From: an uncultured Oscillospiraceae bacterium
GTDB taxonomy: Bacteria; Bacillota; Clostridia; Oscillospirales; Acutalibacteraceae
Direction: 5' to 3'
Assembly (NCBI GenBank): GCA_900544375.1
Contig: UQUZ01000003.1
Span: 1 to 64,000 of the forward strand
DNA length: 64,000 bases
A model generated the notes under the pieces. That model saw only the letters and a program-made list of their open reading frames with translations, did not search any database and was not told the DNA's origin. Shown one piece after another: positions 1 through 8,523 of this stretch; positions within the stretch are counted from its first letter, which is position 1; every line of letters starts with the position of its first letter. The translations under genes were made by a program, and so were the position numbers.

Positions 1-36
1 CAAAATGCTTAGCATTTTGCCGCAGCCCCCTTTTTG
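1..36. terminator. Partial terminator hairpin at window edge
   Basis: An 8-bp perfect inverted repeat (CAAAATGC/GCATTTTG, 3-nt loop) is followed by a C-rich stretch and a T-run. It resembles the right half of a larger hairpin whose left half lies outside the window. The same core (GCAAAATG...CATTTTGC plus CAGCCCC) recurs in the terminator at 21104-21140. It lies just after the feoB stop on the minus strand and may serve convergent transcription. Confidence 0.5.
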
Positions 37-50
37 TATATTGGAGGTCA

Positions 51-2210
51 CTATGCTAATCCTGCGATACGTGCAATAAACGTCACCAGCATGCAGGCCG
101 CCATCCCTGTCAGCGTGGGGATCAGGAAGGCGGCCGCCGTCCATTTCCAGCTGCCGGTCTCCTTATGAATGGTGAGGCAGGTAGTGGAGCAAGGCCAGTG
201 CAGCAGCGAAAAGAGCATTGTGCATACTGCGGTCAGCCACGTCCATCCGTTGGCTACGAGCAGCTCATGGAGGGCGGCATAACTTTCAAAATCAATGATA
301 TGTCCCGTCGCCATATAGGCCATCAGTATAATGGGGATCACAATCTCATTCGCGGGAAAACCGAGGATAAAAGCGAAGAGGATGACACCGTCCAACCCCA
401 TCAGATGGGCGAGGGGGTCGAGGAAATGGGCGCAGTGCATCAAGAGGCTCATTCCCCCGATCTGGACGTTGGCGGCGAGCCAGATGATAAGCCCTGCCGG
501 GGCCGCGACGACGACGGCGCGCCCCAACACAAAAAGTGTGCGATCAAAAATCGAGCGGATAATTACCTTGCCAATCTGTGGGCGGCGGTAGGGCGGCAGC
601 TCTAGGGTGAACGAGGAGGGGATTCCCTTCAGAATGGTGCCGGAGAGCAGCCGTGAAATCAGGAAGGTGACGGCAACCCCCAATACAATTACACCGACAA
701 GCATGAGCGCGGATACGGCCGATTGCAGCGGTGCGACCACACTGCCCACAAAAAACATGGTAATCAGAGCGATAATAGTAGGAAGCCTGCCGTTACATGG
801 CGCAAAATTATTGGTTAAGATTGCGATCAAGCGTTCCCGTGGGGAATCGATGATCCGGCAGCCGATTACGCCGGCAGCATTGCAGCCGAACCCCATGCAA
901 ATTGTCAGTGCTTGTTTGCCACAGGCATGCGCTTTTTGAAAATGATGATCCAGATTGAACGCCACGCGCGGTAGGTAACCAAAATCTTCTAGTAAAGTAA
1001 ACAAAGGGAAGAAAATTGCCATTGGCGGCAGCATAACCGATACCACCCATGCAAGCACTCTGTAAATGCCCTGCACCAAAAGGCCTTCCACCCAAGGCGG
1101 CGTACCCAGCCACAGGAAAAAATCAGTCATTCGATCGCCGATCCAAAATAGCCCGGCTGAAAGCCACTGGGAGGGGTAATTGGCCCCGGTGATCGTCAGC
1201 CAAAAGATTAGCCCCAGCAGCAGAATCATAACGGGAAGCCCCGTAAAGCGGTTTGTCAGGAGCTTATCGAGACGCCGGTCTCGAGCGTCGTAATTTTTGC
1301 GCTGATAGGCGATCACGCCACGGCAGATGCGTTCTGCTGCTCGGACGAGTCCGGAAACGATTTTATCCTGGATGCGGGCCTGTGACAGACCATATCGTTC
1401 AAACAAGCCATTCAGGCTGGCAAGCTTTTCTTGTATTTCCGCATCCTGTGTCAGGTCAAAACCAAGATATTCCGATAACGGCTCCCGAAGGCTTTCATCC
1501 GCATCCAATAGCCGCAGGGCGATCCAGCGGCTGCTAATCGGCTTTTCGCTCTTTGCGATTTTTTGATCAATAAGCGGAATGAGCGTGGAGAGGGCTTCTT
1601 CGACCGGTGTGATATAGGAAACCTGAATTGGTTGACCAGAGCCTTGCCCGGCCGCTGCCCGGCTCATTTGTTCACTTAATTTTTCCAGCCCTTTTCCGCT
1701 GCGGGCGCTTGCCCCGAGCACAGGCACGCCAAGCTTTTTCTCCAGCCCAGCTAGATCGATTTGTATGCCCTTGCGCCGCGCTTCATCCATCAGGTTCACA
1801 CAGACGGCAACATGCGGGGTAATCTCGAGTGTTTGCAAAACCAAATTCAGATTTCGTTCCAGGCAGGTGGCGTCGCATACGACAATCACTGCGTCCGCAC
1901 CGCCGAAACAGATAAAATTGCGCGCAACCTCTTCCTCGGCGGAATGAGCCATCAGGGAATATGTACCGGGCAGGTCTACAAGGATATACCCCATATCTTT
2001 GTAGACATGCCGGCCCTGCGCGCTAGCAACCGTCTTTCCAGGCCAGTTCCCCGTGTGTTGATTCATGCCGGTCAGGGCATTGAACACTGTGCTCTTACCG
2101 ACGTTCGGGTTGCCGGCAAGCGCAATGACACGGTCGCTCTCCGCCTCTTTTTCAATCATCAGCGGGCCGTCCACCGGCTCGCCCTTGTGTGAATTTCGAG
2201 TCAATCCCAT
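51..2210 (-). CDS. feoB: Ferrous iron transporter FeoB
   Basis: FeoB is a membrane Fe(II) transporter with an N-terminal G-protein domain. Visible GTPase motifs are G1 GNPNVGKST (about residues 33-41), G3 DLPG (79-82), G4 NLMD (139-142) and G5 SARSGKG. The membrane part contains the two FeoB gate motifs with conserved cysteines (MGFGCN and APCNGRLP) and about ten hydrophobic segments. At 719 aa it is normal full length. The ATG at 2210 has an AAGGAG Shine-Dalgarno at good spacing. It lies 60 bp downstream of feoA and is almost certainly co-transcribed with it. Family and role are secure. Iron control is expected from the family, but I could not point to a convincing Fur or DtxR box. Confidence 0.97.
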   Translation of the reverse strand: MGLTRNSHKGEPVDGPLMIEKEAESDRVIALAGNPNVGKSTVFNALTGMNQHTGNWPGKTVASAQGRHVYKDMGYILVDLPGTYSLMAHSAEEEVARNFICFGGADAVIVVCDATCLERNLNLVLQTLEITPHVAVCVNLMDEARRKGIQIDLAGLEKKLGVPVLGASARSGKGLEKLSEQMSRAAAGQGSGQPIQVSYITPVEEALSTLIPLIDQKIAKSEKPISSRWIALRLLDADESLREPLSEYLGFDLTQDAEIQEKLASLNGLFERYGLSQARIQDKIVSGLVRAAERICRGVIAYQRKNYDARDRRLDKLLTNRFTGLPVMILLLGLIFWLTITGANYPSQWLSAGLFWIGDRMTDFFLWLGTPPWVEGLLVQGIYRVLAWVVSVMLPPMAIFFPLFTLLEDFGYLPRVAFNLDHHFQKAHACGKQALTICMGFGCNAAGVIGCRIIDSPRERLIAILTNNFAPCNGRLPTIIALITMFFVGSVVAPLQSAVSALMLVGVIVLGVAVTFLISRLLSGTILKGIPSSFTLELPPYRRPQIGKVIIRSIFDRTLFVLGRAVVVAAPAGLIIWLAANVQIGGMSLLMHCAHFLDPLAHLMGLDGVILFAFILGFPANEIVIPIILMAYMATGHIIDFESYAALHELLVANGWTWLTAVCTMLFSLLHWPCSTTCLTIHKETGSWKWTAAAFLIPTLTGMAACMLVTFIARIAGLA

Positions 2211-2270
2211 AAAAAACGCTCCTTCATGATATGCTTCGTTGGGCCGCCTAGGGCGGCGCGCAGGGAAAAG

Positions 2271-2507
2271 TCAGCTGAAATGCACCATGACGCGGCCGGA
2301 ATCCTCCCGGCGTAGAGCGATGACGGCGCCGCGGATCAAATAGGCCACAGGATCGCCGGAAGGGCTTTTTTGCAGGCATTCCACAGGAGTGCCTTCGATC
2401 AGGCCGATGTCCTGCATTCGCCTTCGGATGCTGCCGTTGAGGCGAAGCTCTTCCACGCGGGCCGTCTGCCCGACGGGGAGCTTATCGAGGGAATCTATGT
2501 TATGCAT
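2271..2507 (-). CDS. feoA: Ferrous iron transport accessory protein FeoA
   Basis: This is a 78-aa SH3-like FeoA-domain protein. FeoA proteins are small cytosolic partners that bind or regulate FeoB. The sequence shows the family pattern: LPVGQTARVEEL near the start, RRMQDIGLIEGTPVE in the middle, and a C-terminal GAVIALRREDSGRVMV strand pair. The ATG at 2507 is preceded by AAGGAG at about 8 nt. It is the first gene of a feoA-feoB operon. A long hairpin followed by five T residues sits about 30 nt upstream of the start codon in the leader. Confidence 0.93.
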   Translation of the reverse strand: MHNIDSLDKLPVGQTARVEELRLNGSIRRRMQDIGLIEGTPVECLQKSPSGDPVAYLIRGAVIALRREDSGRVMVHFS

Positions 2508-2538
2508 GAGAATAATCTCCTTTGCTCATTTGTGATGG

Positions 2539-2595
2539 AAAAAGAGAGCAGACCGGAGCGGACGGAATCGGGCCGCTTGAAAATGGTCTGCTCTC
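2539..2595 (-). promoter_or_regulatory. Terminator-like hairpin in the feoAB leader
   Basis: On the minus strand, GAGAGCAGACC (2595-2585) pairs perfectly over 11 bp with GGTCTGCTCTC (2554-2544). A smaller inner pairing involves AGCGG and CCGCT. TTTTT (2543-2539) follows directly. This is the form of an intrinsic terminator, but it lies between a possible -10 (TATACT near 2605) and the feoA start, so it could be an attenuator or a 5' stabilising hairpin. Too little sequence lies before it to hold a large aptamer. Confidence 0.55.
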
Positions 2596-2734
2596 GATAT
2601 TTAGTATATGGGGGAGGGGAGAAAGGGTGAAAGAGGGAAAGCGGTTTTAAAAACCTAATTATTTCTAAGTATAGGAAATTAATTGCGAATAGTTTCCTAT
2701 CTGCTCGTAGATGCGTATGTTTTGATATTTTTAG

Positions 2735-2763
2735 TTGAAAAAGAGATATAAATAGACTATAAT
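2735..2763 (+). promoter_or_regulatory. SigA-type promoter of the polysaccharide operon
   Basis: TTGAAA (2735-2740), a 17-bp spacer and a perfect TATAAT (2758-2763) lie 80 bp upstream of the first glycosyltransferase. The surroundings are AT-rich. An inverted repeat, ATAGGAAA/TTTCCTAT, lies about 40 bp upstream (near 2671-2700) and could be an operator. Confidence 0.8.
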
Positions 2764-2844
2764 ACAATACATATTGGTTATTGGGAGTAGGGAAAGAAAG
2801 AGTTTAGACGGGCATTTCATCAAGGATTGGGGTAATATGTTTCT

Positions 2845-4077
2845 GTGAAAATTTTAATTGTGGGGCAGTATTACTACCCGGATAATTTTAGAATCAATGA
2901 TATCTCCAAGGAATTTGCCCAAAGGGGCCATCGAGTTACTGTTCTTACAGGACTACCAGATTATACAACCGGAAAGGTCCCGTGGAAGTATAAATTTTTT
3001 CGTCGCAGACGGGAAGTTGTTGATGGCGTTGACGTTATTCGGGTTCCGATTATTGCTAGACGCACCGGTTTCTTATTTAGAGCCGTCAATTATTTGAGTT
3101 TTCTGATTAACTCAACGCTCTATGCGCAATTTGCTAAAAAAGATTATGATATCATTTTTTCTTATCAGTCCTCACCTGTTACTATGGCAAACGCGGCGCT
3201 TACTATGAAGAAGAGAAGCGGTAAAAAGTTATTTTTATATTGCCTTGACATTTGGCCGGAATGTTTAAAGGTTTGGAATATTCCGGAGCGCTCCATCTTA
3301 TTTCGTCTGGTTCATCGATATAGCGAATGGGTTTATCGCAAATGCGACGTGATCGGCGTTACTTCTTATCCATTTATTGATTATTTAACGCAGACAAACC
3401 ATGTTGATCCTGCTCGCCTTGTTTATATTCCGCAGCATTCAGATGATGTGCTGACCGCGGAATTAACGGAATGTACTGCGGAATCTTCTGTCATTCGATT
3501 TGCGTTTGGAGGAAACATTGGAAGTGCTCAAGATGTGGAATGCATTATACGAGCAGTTCACCGCCTATCTGATTTAAAGTGTTTTGAAGTTCATATTTAT
3601 GGAGACGGGTCTAATCTTGAAAATTGTATTCAGCTGGTAAACCAGCTTCGTGAGGATCAAAAAATTATTTTTCATGGCCGTGTAACTGGTGATGAATTGA
3701 TTCATGCGTATGAAAAAATAGATGCCTTTTTATTAACGTTAAGAGGTGATAATGCAGTCGGTATGACGATGCCTGCTAAATTGCAGGAATATATGGCGCT
3801 TGGAAAGCCTGTTTTTGCAGCCATTGACGGTGCGGCCGCCCATGTGATTACTCAAGCAGAATGCGGGATGGTGGCAAGGGCGTCGGATGATCGTGGGCTG
3901 GCTGACAATATGCGCAAGTATATTGAAGATCCGTCACGCTATTGCAGATTGGGGTTGAATGCTCGTCGTTATTATGAAGAGCATTTTACAAAAGATGTGT
4001 TTATCGATAAATTAGAAAAAATATTTATTGAAATGAAGGATGGAAGAGAATTATGTTTGCAGGAAAAACTTTATTGA
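2845..4077 (+). CDS. GT4 glycosyltransferase, WbuB-like (putative L-fucosamine transferase)
   Basis: This 410-aa GT-B fold enzyme has an N-terminal MKILIVGQYYYPDNFRI segment and an acceptor-side GLPDYTTG loop typical of WbuB-type transferases. The C-terminal donor-binding half includes FAFGGNIGSAQDVE and the MPAKLQEYMALGKPVFA region. The family adds a sugar to a lipid-linked oligosaccharide at the inner face of the membrane. WbuB homologues usually sit next to UDP-L-FucNAc synthesis genes, as this one does, so L-FucNAc is the likely donor by context. Translation starts at a GTG with a GGATTGGGG purine stretch upstream. The gene overlaps the next by 25 bp and is first in the operon. Confidence 0.85.
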   Translation: MKILIVGQYYYPDNFRINDISKEFAQRGHRVTVLTGLPDYTTGKVPWKYKFFRRRREVVDGVDVIRVPIIARRTGFLFRAVNYLSFLINSTLYAQFAKKDYDIIFSYQSSPVTMANAALTMKKRSGKKLFLYCLDIWPECLKVWNIPERSILFRLVHRYSEWVYRKCDVIGVTSYPFIDYLTQTNHVDPARLVYIPQHSDDVLTAELTECTAESSVIRFAFGGNIGSAQDVECIIRAVHRLSDLKCFEVHIYGDGSNLENCIQLVNQLREDQKIIFHGRVTGDELIHAYEKIDAFLLTLRGDNAVGMTMPAKLQEYMALGKPVFAAIDGAAAHVITQAECGMVARASDDRGLADNMRKYIEDPSRYCRLGLNARRYYEEHFTKDVFIDKLEKIFIEMKDGRELCLQEKLY

Positions 4078-5075
4078 TTACGGGTGGAACCGGTTCTTTT
4101 GGTAACGCTGTGTTAAAACGCTTTTTAGATACTGACATTAAGGAAATTCGGATTTTCTCCCGTGATGAAAAAAAGCAGGATGATATGCGCCATCTATATC
4201 ATAATGATAAGATTAAGTATCATATCGGCGATGTGCGCGATTTAGCCAGCATTAAGAATGCAATGTATGGGGTGGACTATGTTTTTCAGGCCGCGGCACT
4301 AAAGCAAGTGCCTTCCTGTGAGTTCTTTCCGATGGAAGCGGTTAAGACAAATGTTTTTGGCACGGATAATGTCCTGACTGCCTGCATTGAGGCTGGCGTA
4401 AAAAAAGTGATTTGTCTGTCTACTGATAAAGCGGCTTATCCCATCAATGCCATGGGCACCTCTAAGGCGATGATGGAAAAGGTTTTTGTCGCCAAATCGC
4501 GTACGGTTGCCCCAGATCGGACGATGATCTGCGGCACACGGTATGGCAATGTCATGTGTTCCAGAGGGTCTGTCATTCCACTGTTTATTGAACAGATCAA
4601 AGCAGGAAAGCCGCTGACTGTTACGGAGCCGAAAATGACCCGCTTTATTATGAGCTTGGAGGAAGCGGTTGATTTGGTTTTGTTTGCATTTGAGAATGCA
4701 CAGAGCGGCGATATCCTGGTGCAAAAAGCGCCTGCCTGCACCATCGAAGTGCTGGCCCAAGCGGTGAAAGAACTATTCCATGCGGATAACCCTGTTAAGG
4801 TGATTGGTATCCGGCATGGGGAGAAGATGTATGAAACGCTTTTGACCAAGGAGGAGTGCGCCCGTGCGACCGACTTGGGTAACTTTTACCGGGTACCATG
4901 CGATAAACGGGATCTGAACTATGATAAATATTTTGTACAAGGAGATACGGAGCAAGTTAAATTGACGGAGTTCAACTCAGATAATACGACAAGGTTGGAT
5001 GTTGAGCAGGTAAAGGAAAAGCTGTTGAGTTTGGAATATATTCGAAGTGAAATTGCAGCTTGGGAGAATCAGTGA
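4053..5075 (+). CDS. capE: UDP-GlcNAc 4,6-dehydratase/5-epimerase (CapE/WbjB/FnlA type)
   Basis: This 340-aa extended short-chain dehydrogenase has an N-terminal Rossmann motif, GGTGSFG (about 11-17), and the dehydratase active-site stretch LSTDKAAYPINAMGTSK. It carries MxxxK where most SDR enzymes carry YxxxK, which is characteristic of this subfamily. The family catalyses the first step of UDP-L-FucNAc synthesis from UDP-GlcNAc. The following two genes supply the reductase and the 2-epimerase, so the assignment is supported by both sequence and context. The ATG at 4053 lies inside the end of the preceding gene, with a GGAAGAG ribosome-binding site. Confidence 0.93.
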   Translation: MFAGKTLLITGGTGSFGNAVLKRFLDTDIKEIRIFSRDEKKQDDMRHLYHNDKIKYHIGDVRDLASIKNAMYGVDYVFQAAALKQVPSCEFFPMEAVKTNVFGTDNVLTACIEAGVKKVICLSTDKAAYPINAMGTSKAMMEKVFVAKSRTVAPDRTMICGTRYGNVMCSRGSVIPLFIEQIKAGKPLTVTEPKMTRFIMSLEEAVDLVLFAFENAQSGDILVQKAPACTIEVLAQAVKELFHADNPVKVIGIRHGEKMYETLLTKEECARATDLGNFYRVPCDKRDLNYDKYFVQGDTEQVKLTEFNSDNTTRLDVEQVKEKLLSLEYIRSEIAAWENQ

Positions 5076-6185
5076 ATGAAAATATTGGTGACTGGCGCAA
5101 AGGGGTTCGTGGGTCGGAACCTTTGCGCTGAATTAAAAAACCGCGGTTTTACAGATTTATATGAATATGATTTGGATACGAATCCGACCCTTTTAGAAGA
5201 ATATGCTCACGATTGCGAGTTCGTTTTCCATTTGGCGGGGGTCAACCGCCCTGAGAATCCTGAGGATTTTATGAGGGGAAATTTTGGCTTTACCTCTAAT
5301 CTTCTGGAAGCGCTAAAACAACATCATAACCAGTGCCCGATTGTATTATCCTCTTCCATTCAGGCTGAGCGAAACAACGAGTATGGCAACAGCAAACGGG
5401 CGGGAGAACGGCTTCTTGCAGAGTATGGGGAGCAGACAGGTGCAAAGGTGCTGATTTACCGATTCCCCAATTTGTTCGGCAAATGGAGTCGGCCGAATTA
5501 TAATGGCGTCATCGCGACATTTTGCCATAACATTTCGCGCGGTTTGCCAATTCAGATAAATGACCCGGATGCGGAAATCTGTTTTGCATATATCGATGAC
5601 GTAATGGAAGAAATGCTGGCCGCTCTGGAGGGTGGAGAACATCGCGAGGGCGCCTATTGCACCGTCCCAGTTACAGAAACGGTAAAGCTCGGCAGGGTGG
5701 CGGCATTGCTTCAATCTTTTTATCACAGCAGGGAGAATTTGGAGGTTCCCGATCTGAGGGATGCCTTTACTCGTAAGCTGTATGCAACGTATTTGAGCTA
5801 TTTACCAGAGGACCAATTTAGCTACTCTTTAAAGAAAAATCAGGATGAGAGGGGTTCCTTTACGGAGTTCCTGCGGTCGCCAGACCGTGGCCAGGTTTCT
5901 GTGAATGTTGCCAAACCGGGTATTACAAAGGGTCAGCATTGGCATCACACAAAGAATGAAAAGTTTCTTGTTGTGAGCGGCGAGGCGCTGATTCAGTTTC
6001 GTAAAATTGGAGCGCAGCAGGTAATTGAATATCACGTCAGCGGGGATGAGATGAAAGTGATCGATATCCCAACTGGCTATACACATAATATCATTAACGT
6101 GGGAGATACGGATTTGATTACGGTGATGTGGGCAAGTGAGCCTTTTAATCCAGATCGTCCGGATACCTATTACGAAAAGGTATAA
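5076..6185 (+). CDS. capF: Bifunctional reductase/cupin of UDP-L-FucNAc synthesis (CapF/WbjC/FnlB type)
   Basis: This 369-aa two-domain enzyme starts directly after the capE stop codon. Residues 1 to about 250 form an SDR domain with GAKGFVGRN near the start. The C-terminal ~115 residues form a cupin with the metal-site pattern HWHHTKNEKF and a YTHNI histidine. In CapF the cupin epimerises the CapE product and the SDR domain reduces it with NADPH. Length and domain order match the family. It acts in the cytosol in the three-step UDP-GlcNAc to UDP-L-FucNAc route. Confidence 0.93.
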   Translation: MKILVTGAKGFVGRNLCAELKNRGFTDLYEYDLDTNPTLLEEYAHDCEFVFHLAGVNRPENPEDFMRGNFGFTSNLLEALKQHHNQCPIVLSSSIQAERNNEYGNSKRAGERLLAEYGEQTGAKVLIYRFPNLFGKWSRPNYNGVIATFCHNISRGLPIQINDPDAEICFAYIDDVMEEMLAALEGGEHREGAYCTVPVTETVKLGRVAALLQSFYHSRENLEVPDLRDAFTRKLYATYLSYLPEDQFSYSLKKNQDERGSFTEFLRSPDRGQVSVNVAKPGITKGQHWHHTKNEKFLVVSGEALIQFRKIGAQQVIEYHVSGDEMKVIDIPTGYTHNIINVGDTDLITVMWASEPFNPDRPDTYYEKV

Positions 6186-6207
6186 TCTTCTTGTGGAGGG
6201 CACTGTA

Positions 6208-7332
6208 ATGGATAAGCTGAAGGTAATGACGATTATCGGAACAAGGCCGGAGATCATCCGGTTGTCGGCCTGCATTAAGGCGTGTGACCGATATTTCCAT
6301 CACATTTTAGTTCATACGGGGCAAAATTGGGATTACACACTCAATCAGGTTTTTTTTGATGATCTGGGTTTGAGGGCGCCGGATTACTATTTGGATAGCG
6401 TGGGGAAAGATCTAGGCGAAACCATGGGGAATATTATCGCCAAATCCTATGAAATATTGGAGAAGGAAAAGCCGGATGCCGTATTGCTGCTGGGTGATAC
6501 GAATTCGGCTTTGTCTGCGATCTCCGCAAAACGGCTGAAAATCCCGATTTTCCATATGGAGGCTGGAAACCGCTGCTGGGATTGGAACGTCAGTGAAATG
6601 ATCAATCGAAAGATTGTGGATCATATTTCGGATATTAACCTCCCATATACAGAGCATTCCCGGCGCTATCTTTTGTCGGAAGGGATTGACGGAAAGACGG
6701 TTTTCGTAACTGGTTCTCCGATGCGGGAAGTGTTGAGAGATCATATGGATCGCATTGAACGAAGCAATATTTTGGAGACCTTGGGGTTGGAGAAGGGGAA
6801 ATATATCCTCCTTTCCGCACATCGTGAGGAGAATATTGATAACGAAGAGAATTTTATGTCTTTGATGACCGCCGTCAATAATATCGCGGAGCATTATGGG
6901 ATGCCGATTATTTATTCGACCCATCCACGCAGCAAAAAGTACATTGAAAAGCGTGGGTTTCAGTTCCATCCCCTGGTGCGGAGCCTGAAGCCGTTTGGCT
7001 TTTTAGACTATAATAAGCTCCAAATGAACAGCTACTGTGTGCTTTCTGACAGCGGCACTTTGTCTGAGGAGAGCGCGATGCTCGGCTTTGCGGGCGTTTT
7101 GATCCGCACCTCGACGGAGCGGCCGGAGGTGCTCGATAAAGGCTCTGTTGTGATCGGCGGGATTACCGGCCGGGATGTGGAGCAGGCGCTGGATCTGGCC
7201 GTTGCCATGCGGGATAACCGGGAAGAGGTTGTTATGGCGGAGGATTATGCGGATACGAATGTGTCAGTGAAAGTAGTGAAGCTGATCCAGAGCTATACGG
7301 AGATTGTGAATAAAACGGTGTGGGGAAAATAA
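6208..7332 (+). CDS. capG: UDP-2-acetamido-2,6-dideoxy-hexose 2-epimerase (CapG/WbjD/FnlC type)
   Basis: This non-hydrolysing UDP-GlcNAc 2-epimerase family member is 374 aa from the ATG at 6208, which has GTGGAGG upstream. An in-frame start at 6136 would overlap capF by 50 bp and lacks a better ribosome site. Family motifs are IGTRPEIIRL at the N-terminus, LLGDTNSALS, HMEAGNR and LSAHREENID, then SDSGTLSEES near the UDP site. In this context it performs the last step to UDP-L-FucNAc. Ordinary WecB activity cannot be excluded by sequence, but the capE-capF-capG order makes the FucNAc role much more likely. Confidence 0.92.
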   Translation: MDKLKVMTIIGTRPEIIRLSACIKACDRYFHHILVHTGQNWDYTLNQVFFDDLGLRAPDYYLDSVGKDLGETMGNIIAKSYEILEKEKPDAVLLLGDTNSALSAISAKRLKIPIFHMEAGNRCWDWNVSEMINRKIVDHISDINLPYTEHSRRYLLSEGIDGKTVFVTGSPMREVLRDHMDRIERSNILETLGLEKGKYILLSAHREENIDNEENFMSLMTAVNNIAEHYGMPIIYSTHPRSKKYIEKRGFQFHPLVRSLKPFGFLDYNKLQMNSYCVLSDSGTLSEESAMLGFAGVLIRTSTERPEVLDKGSVVIGGITGRDVEQALDLAVAMRDNREEVVMAEDYADTNVSVKVVKLIQSYTEIVNKTVWGK

Positions 7333-8520
7333 ATGAAGGTTTTGCAAATCAATTCCGTTTGTGGATATGGCAGTACCGGACGTATCGCGGCAGACCTATC
7401 GAGATATTTAACCCAAAGTGGTGACGATTGCCTGATTGCCTATGGCCGCGGCCACGCGCCAGGCGACGTAAAAAGCATTCGGATTGGCAACGATTTGGCT
7501 GTGAATCTGCATGGCGTCTGTAGCCGCATTACGGATAAGCATGGTTTCTATTCGAAAAGGGCAACGCAGCGTTTTATTCGGTCAGCTAGGGAATATGATC
7601 CGGACATAATTCATTTGCATAATTTACATGGTTATTATCTCCATCTTCCGACCCTGTTTGAGTGGCTCAGAGAATGTGGGAAACCGGTTGTTTGGACGTT
7701 ACATGACTGCTGGGCCTTTACGGGGCATTGTTCTCATTTCGATTTTGTTGGATGTGACCGTTGGAAAACCAGTTGCCACGATTGTCCGCAGAAAAGAGAA
7801 TATCCGGCGAGTTTCCTGATGGATCATTCACAAAGTAATTTTAAAGAAAAGAAAGAATGGTTCACTTCCATCCCGAAACTGCGGATTATAACACCTTCCG
7901 ATTGGTTAAAAGATTTAGTGAAACAGTCTTTTTTTAAAAATTATCCCATTGATACTATTCACAATGGAATAGATTTAAATCAGTTTAAGCCAACCGACAG
8001 TAATTTTAGAGAAAAAAATCATTTGACCAACAAAACGATGCTGCTGTCTGTTGCGAATGTTTGGTCCCCCCGTAAGGGACTTGATTATTTATTGGAGTTA
8101 TCTCAACGGCTGGACGATACTTTTTGCATAGTTGTGGTAGGGCTGACAGAACAGCAATGCCATTCGCTCTCCAATCATATGTTGGGAATTACACGTACAG
8201 ATGATTTGAATGAATTAATTGAGATCTATAGTGCTGCGGATATTTTTTTGAATCCAACCTTAGAGGATAATTATCCTACGACGAATTTAGAGGCGATCGC
8301 TTGTGGAACGCCGGTAATAACATTTGATACGGGCGGCTGTAAGGAATGTATTCATGATGAAAATGGAATGTTAGTTACTGATAAAACGGTTGACGGATTG
8401 TATCGTGCAATTAAAGCCATGCGCCAAAAGATACATGAAGGAATGATACACATTAATCCAGAGCCTTTAAGCGATAAAATGTTTATTGAGCACTATAGAT
8501 GCTTGTATGGCGAGGTATGA
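7333..8520 (+). CDS. GT4 family glycosyltransferase
   Basis: This 395-aa glycosyltransferase begins MKVLQINSVCGYGSTGRIA and has the DIIHLHNLHGYYL, WTLHDCWAFTGHC and cysteine-rich CHDCPQKREYP segments seen in a GT4 subfamily of exopolysaccharide and colanic-acid clusters. The C-terminal half has the donor-binding SVANVWSPRKGLDYL strand and an NPTLEDNYPTTNLEAIACG signature with the EX7E-like glutamates. Donor and acceptor sugars cannot be predicted. It starts immediately after the capG stop codon. Base composition turns clearly AT-rich within this gene. Confidence 0.88.
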   Translation: MKVLQINSVCGYGSTGRIAADLSRYLTQSGDDCLIAYGRGHAPGDVKSIRIGNDLAVNLHGVCSRITDKHGFYSKRATQRFIRSAREYDPDIIHLHNLHGYYLHLPTLFEWLRECGKPVVWTLHDCWAFTGHCSHFDFVGCDRWKTSCHDCPQKREYPASFLMDHSQSNFKEKKEWFTSIPKLRIITPSDWLKDLVKQSFFKNYPIDTIHNGIDLNQFKPTDSNFREKNHLTNKTMLLSVANVWSPRKGLDYLLELSQRLDDTFCIVVVGLTEQQCHSLSNHMLGITRTDDLNELIEIYSAADIFLNPTLEDNYPTTNLEAIACGTPVITFDTGGCKECIHDENGMLVTDKTVDGLYRAIKAMRQKIHEGMIHINPEPLSDKMFIEHYRCLYGEV

Positions 8521-8523
8521 ATT

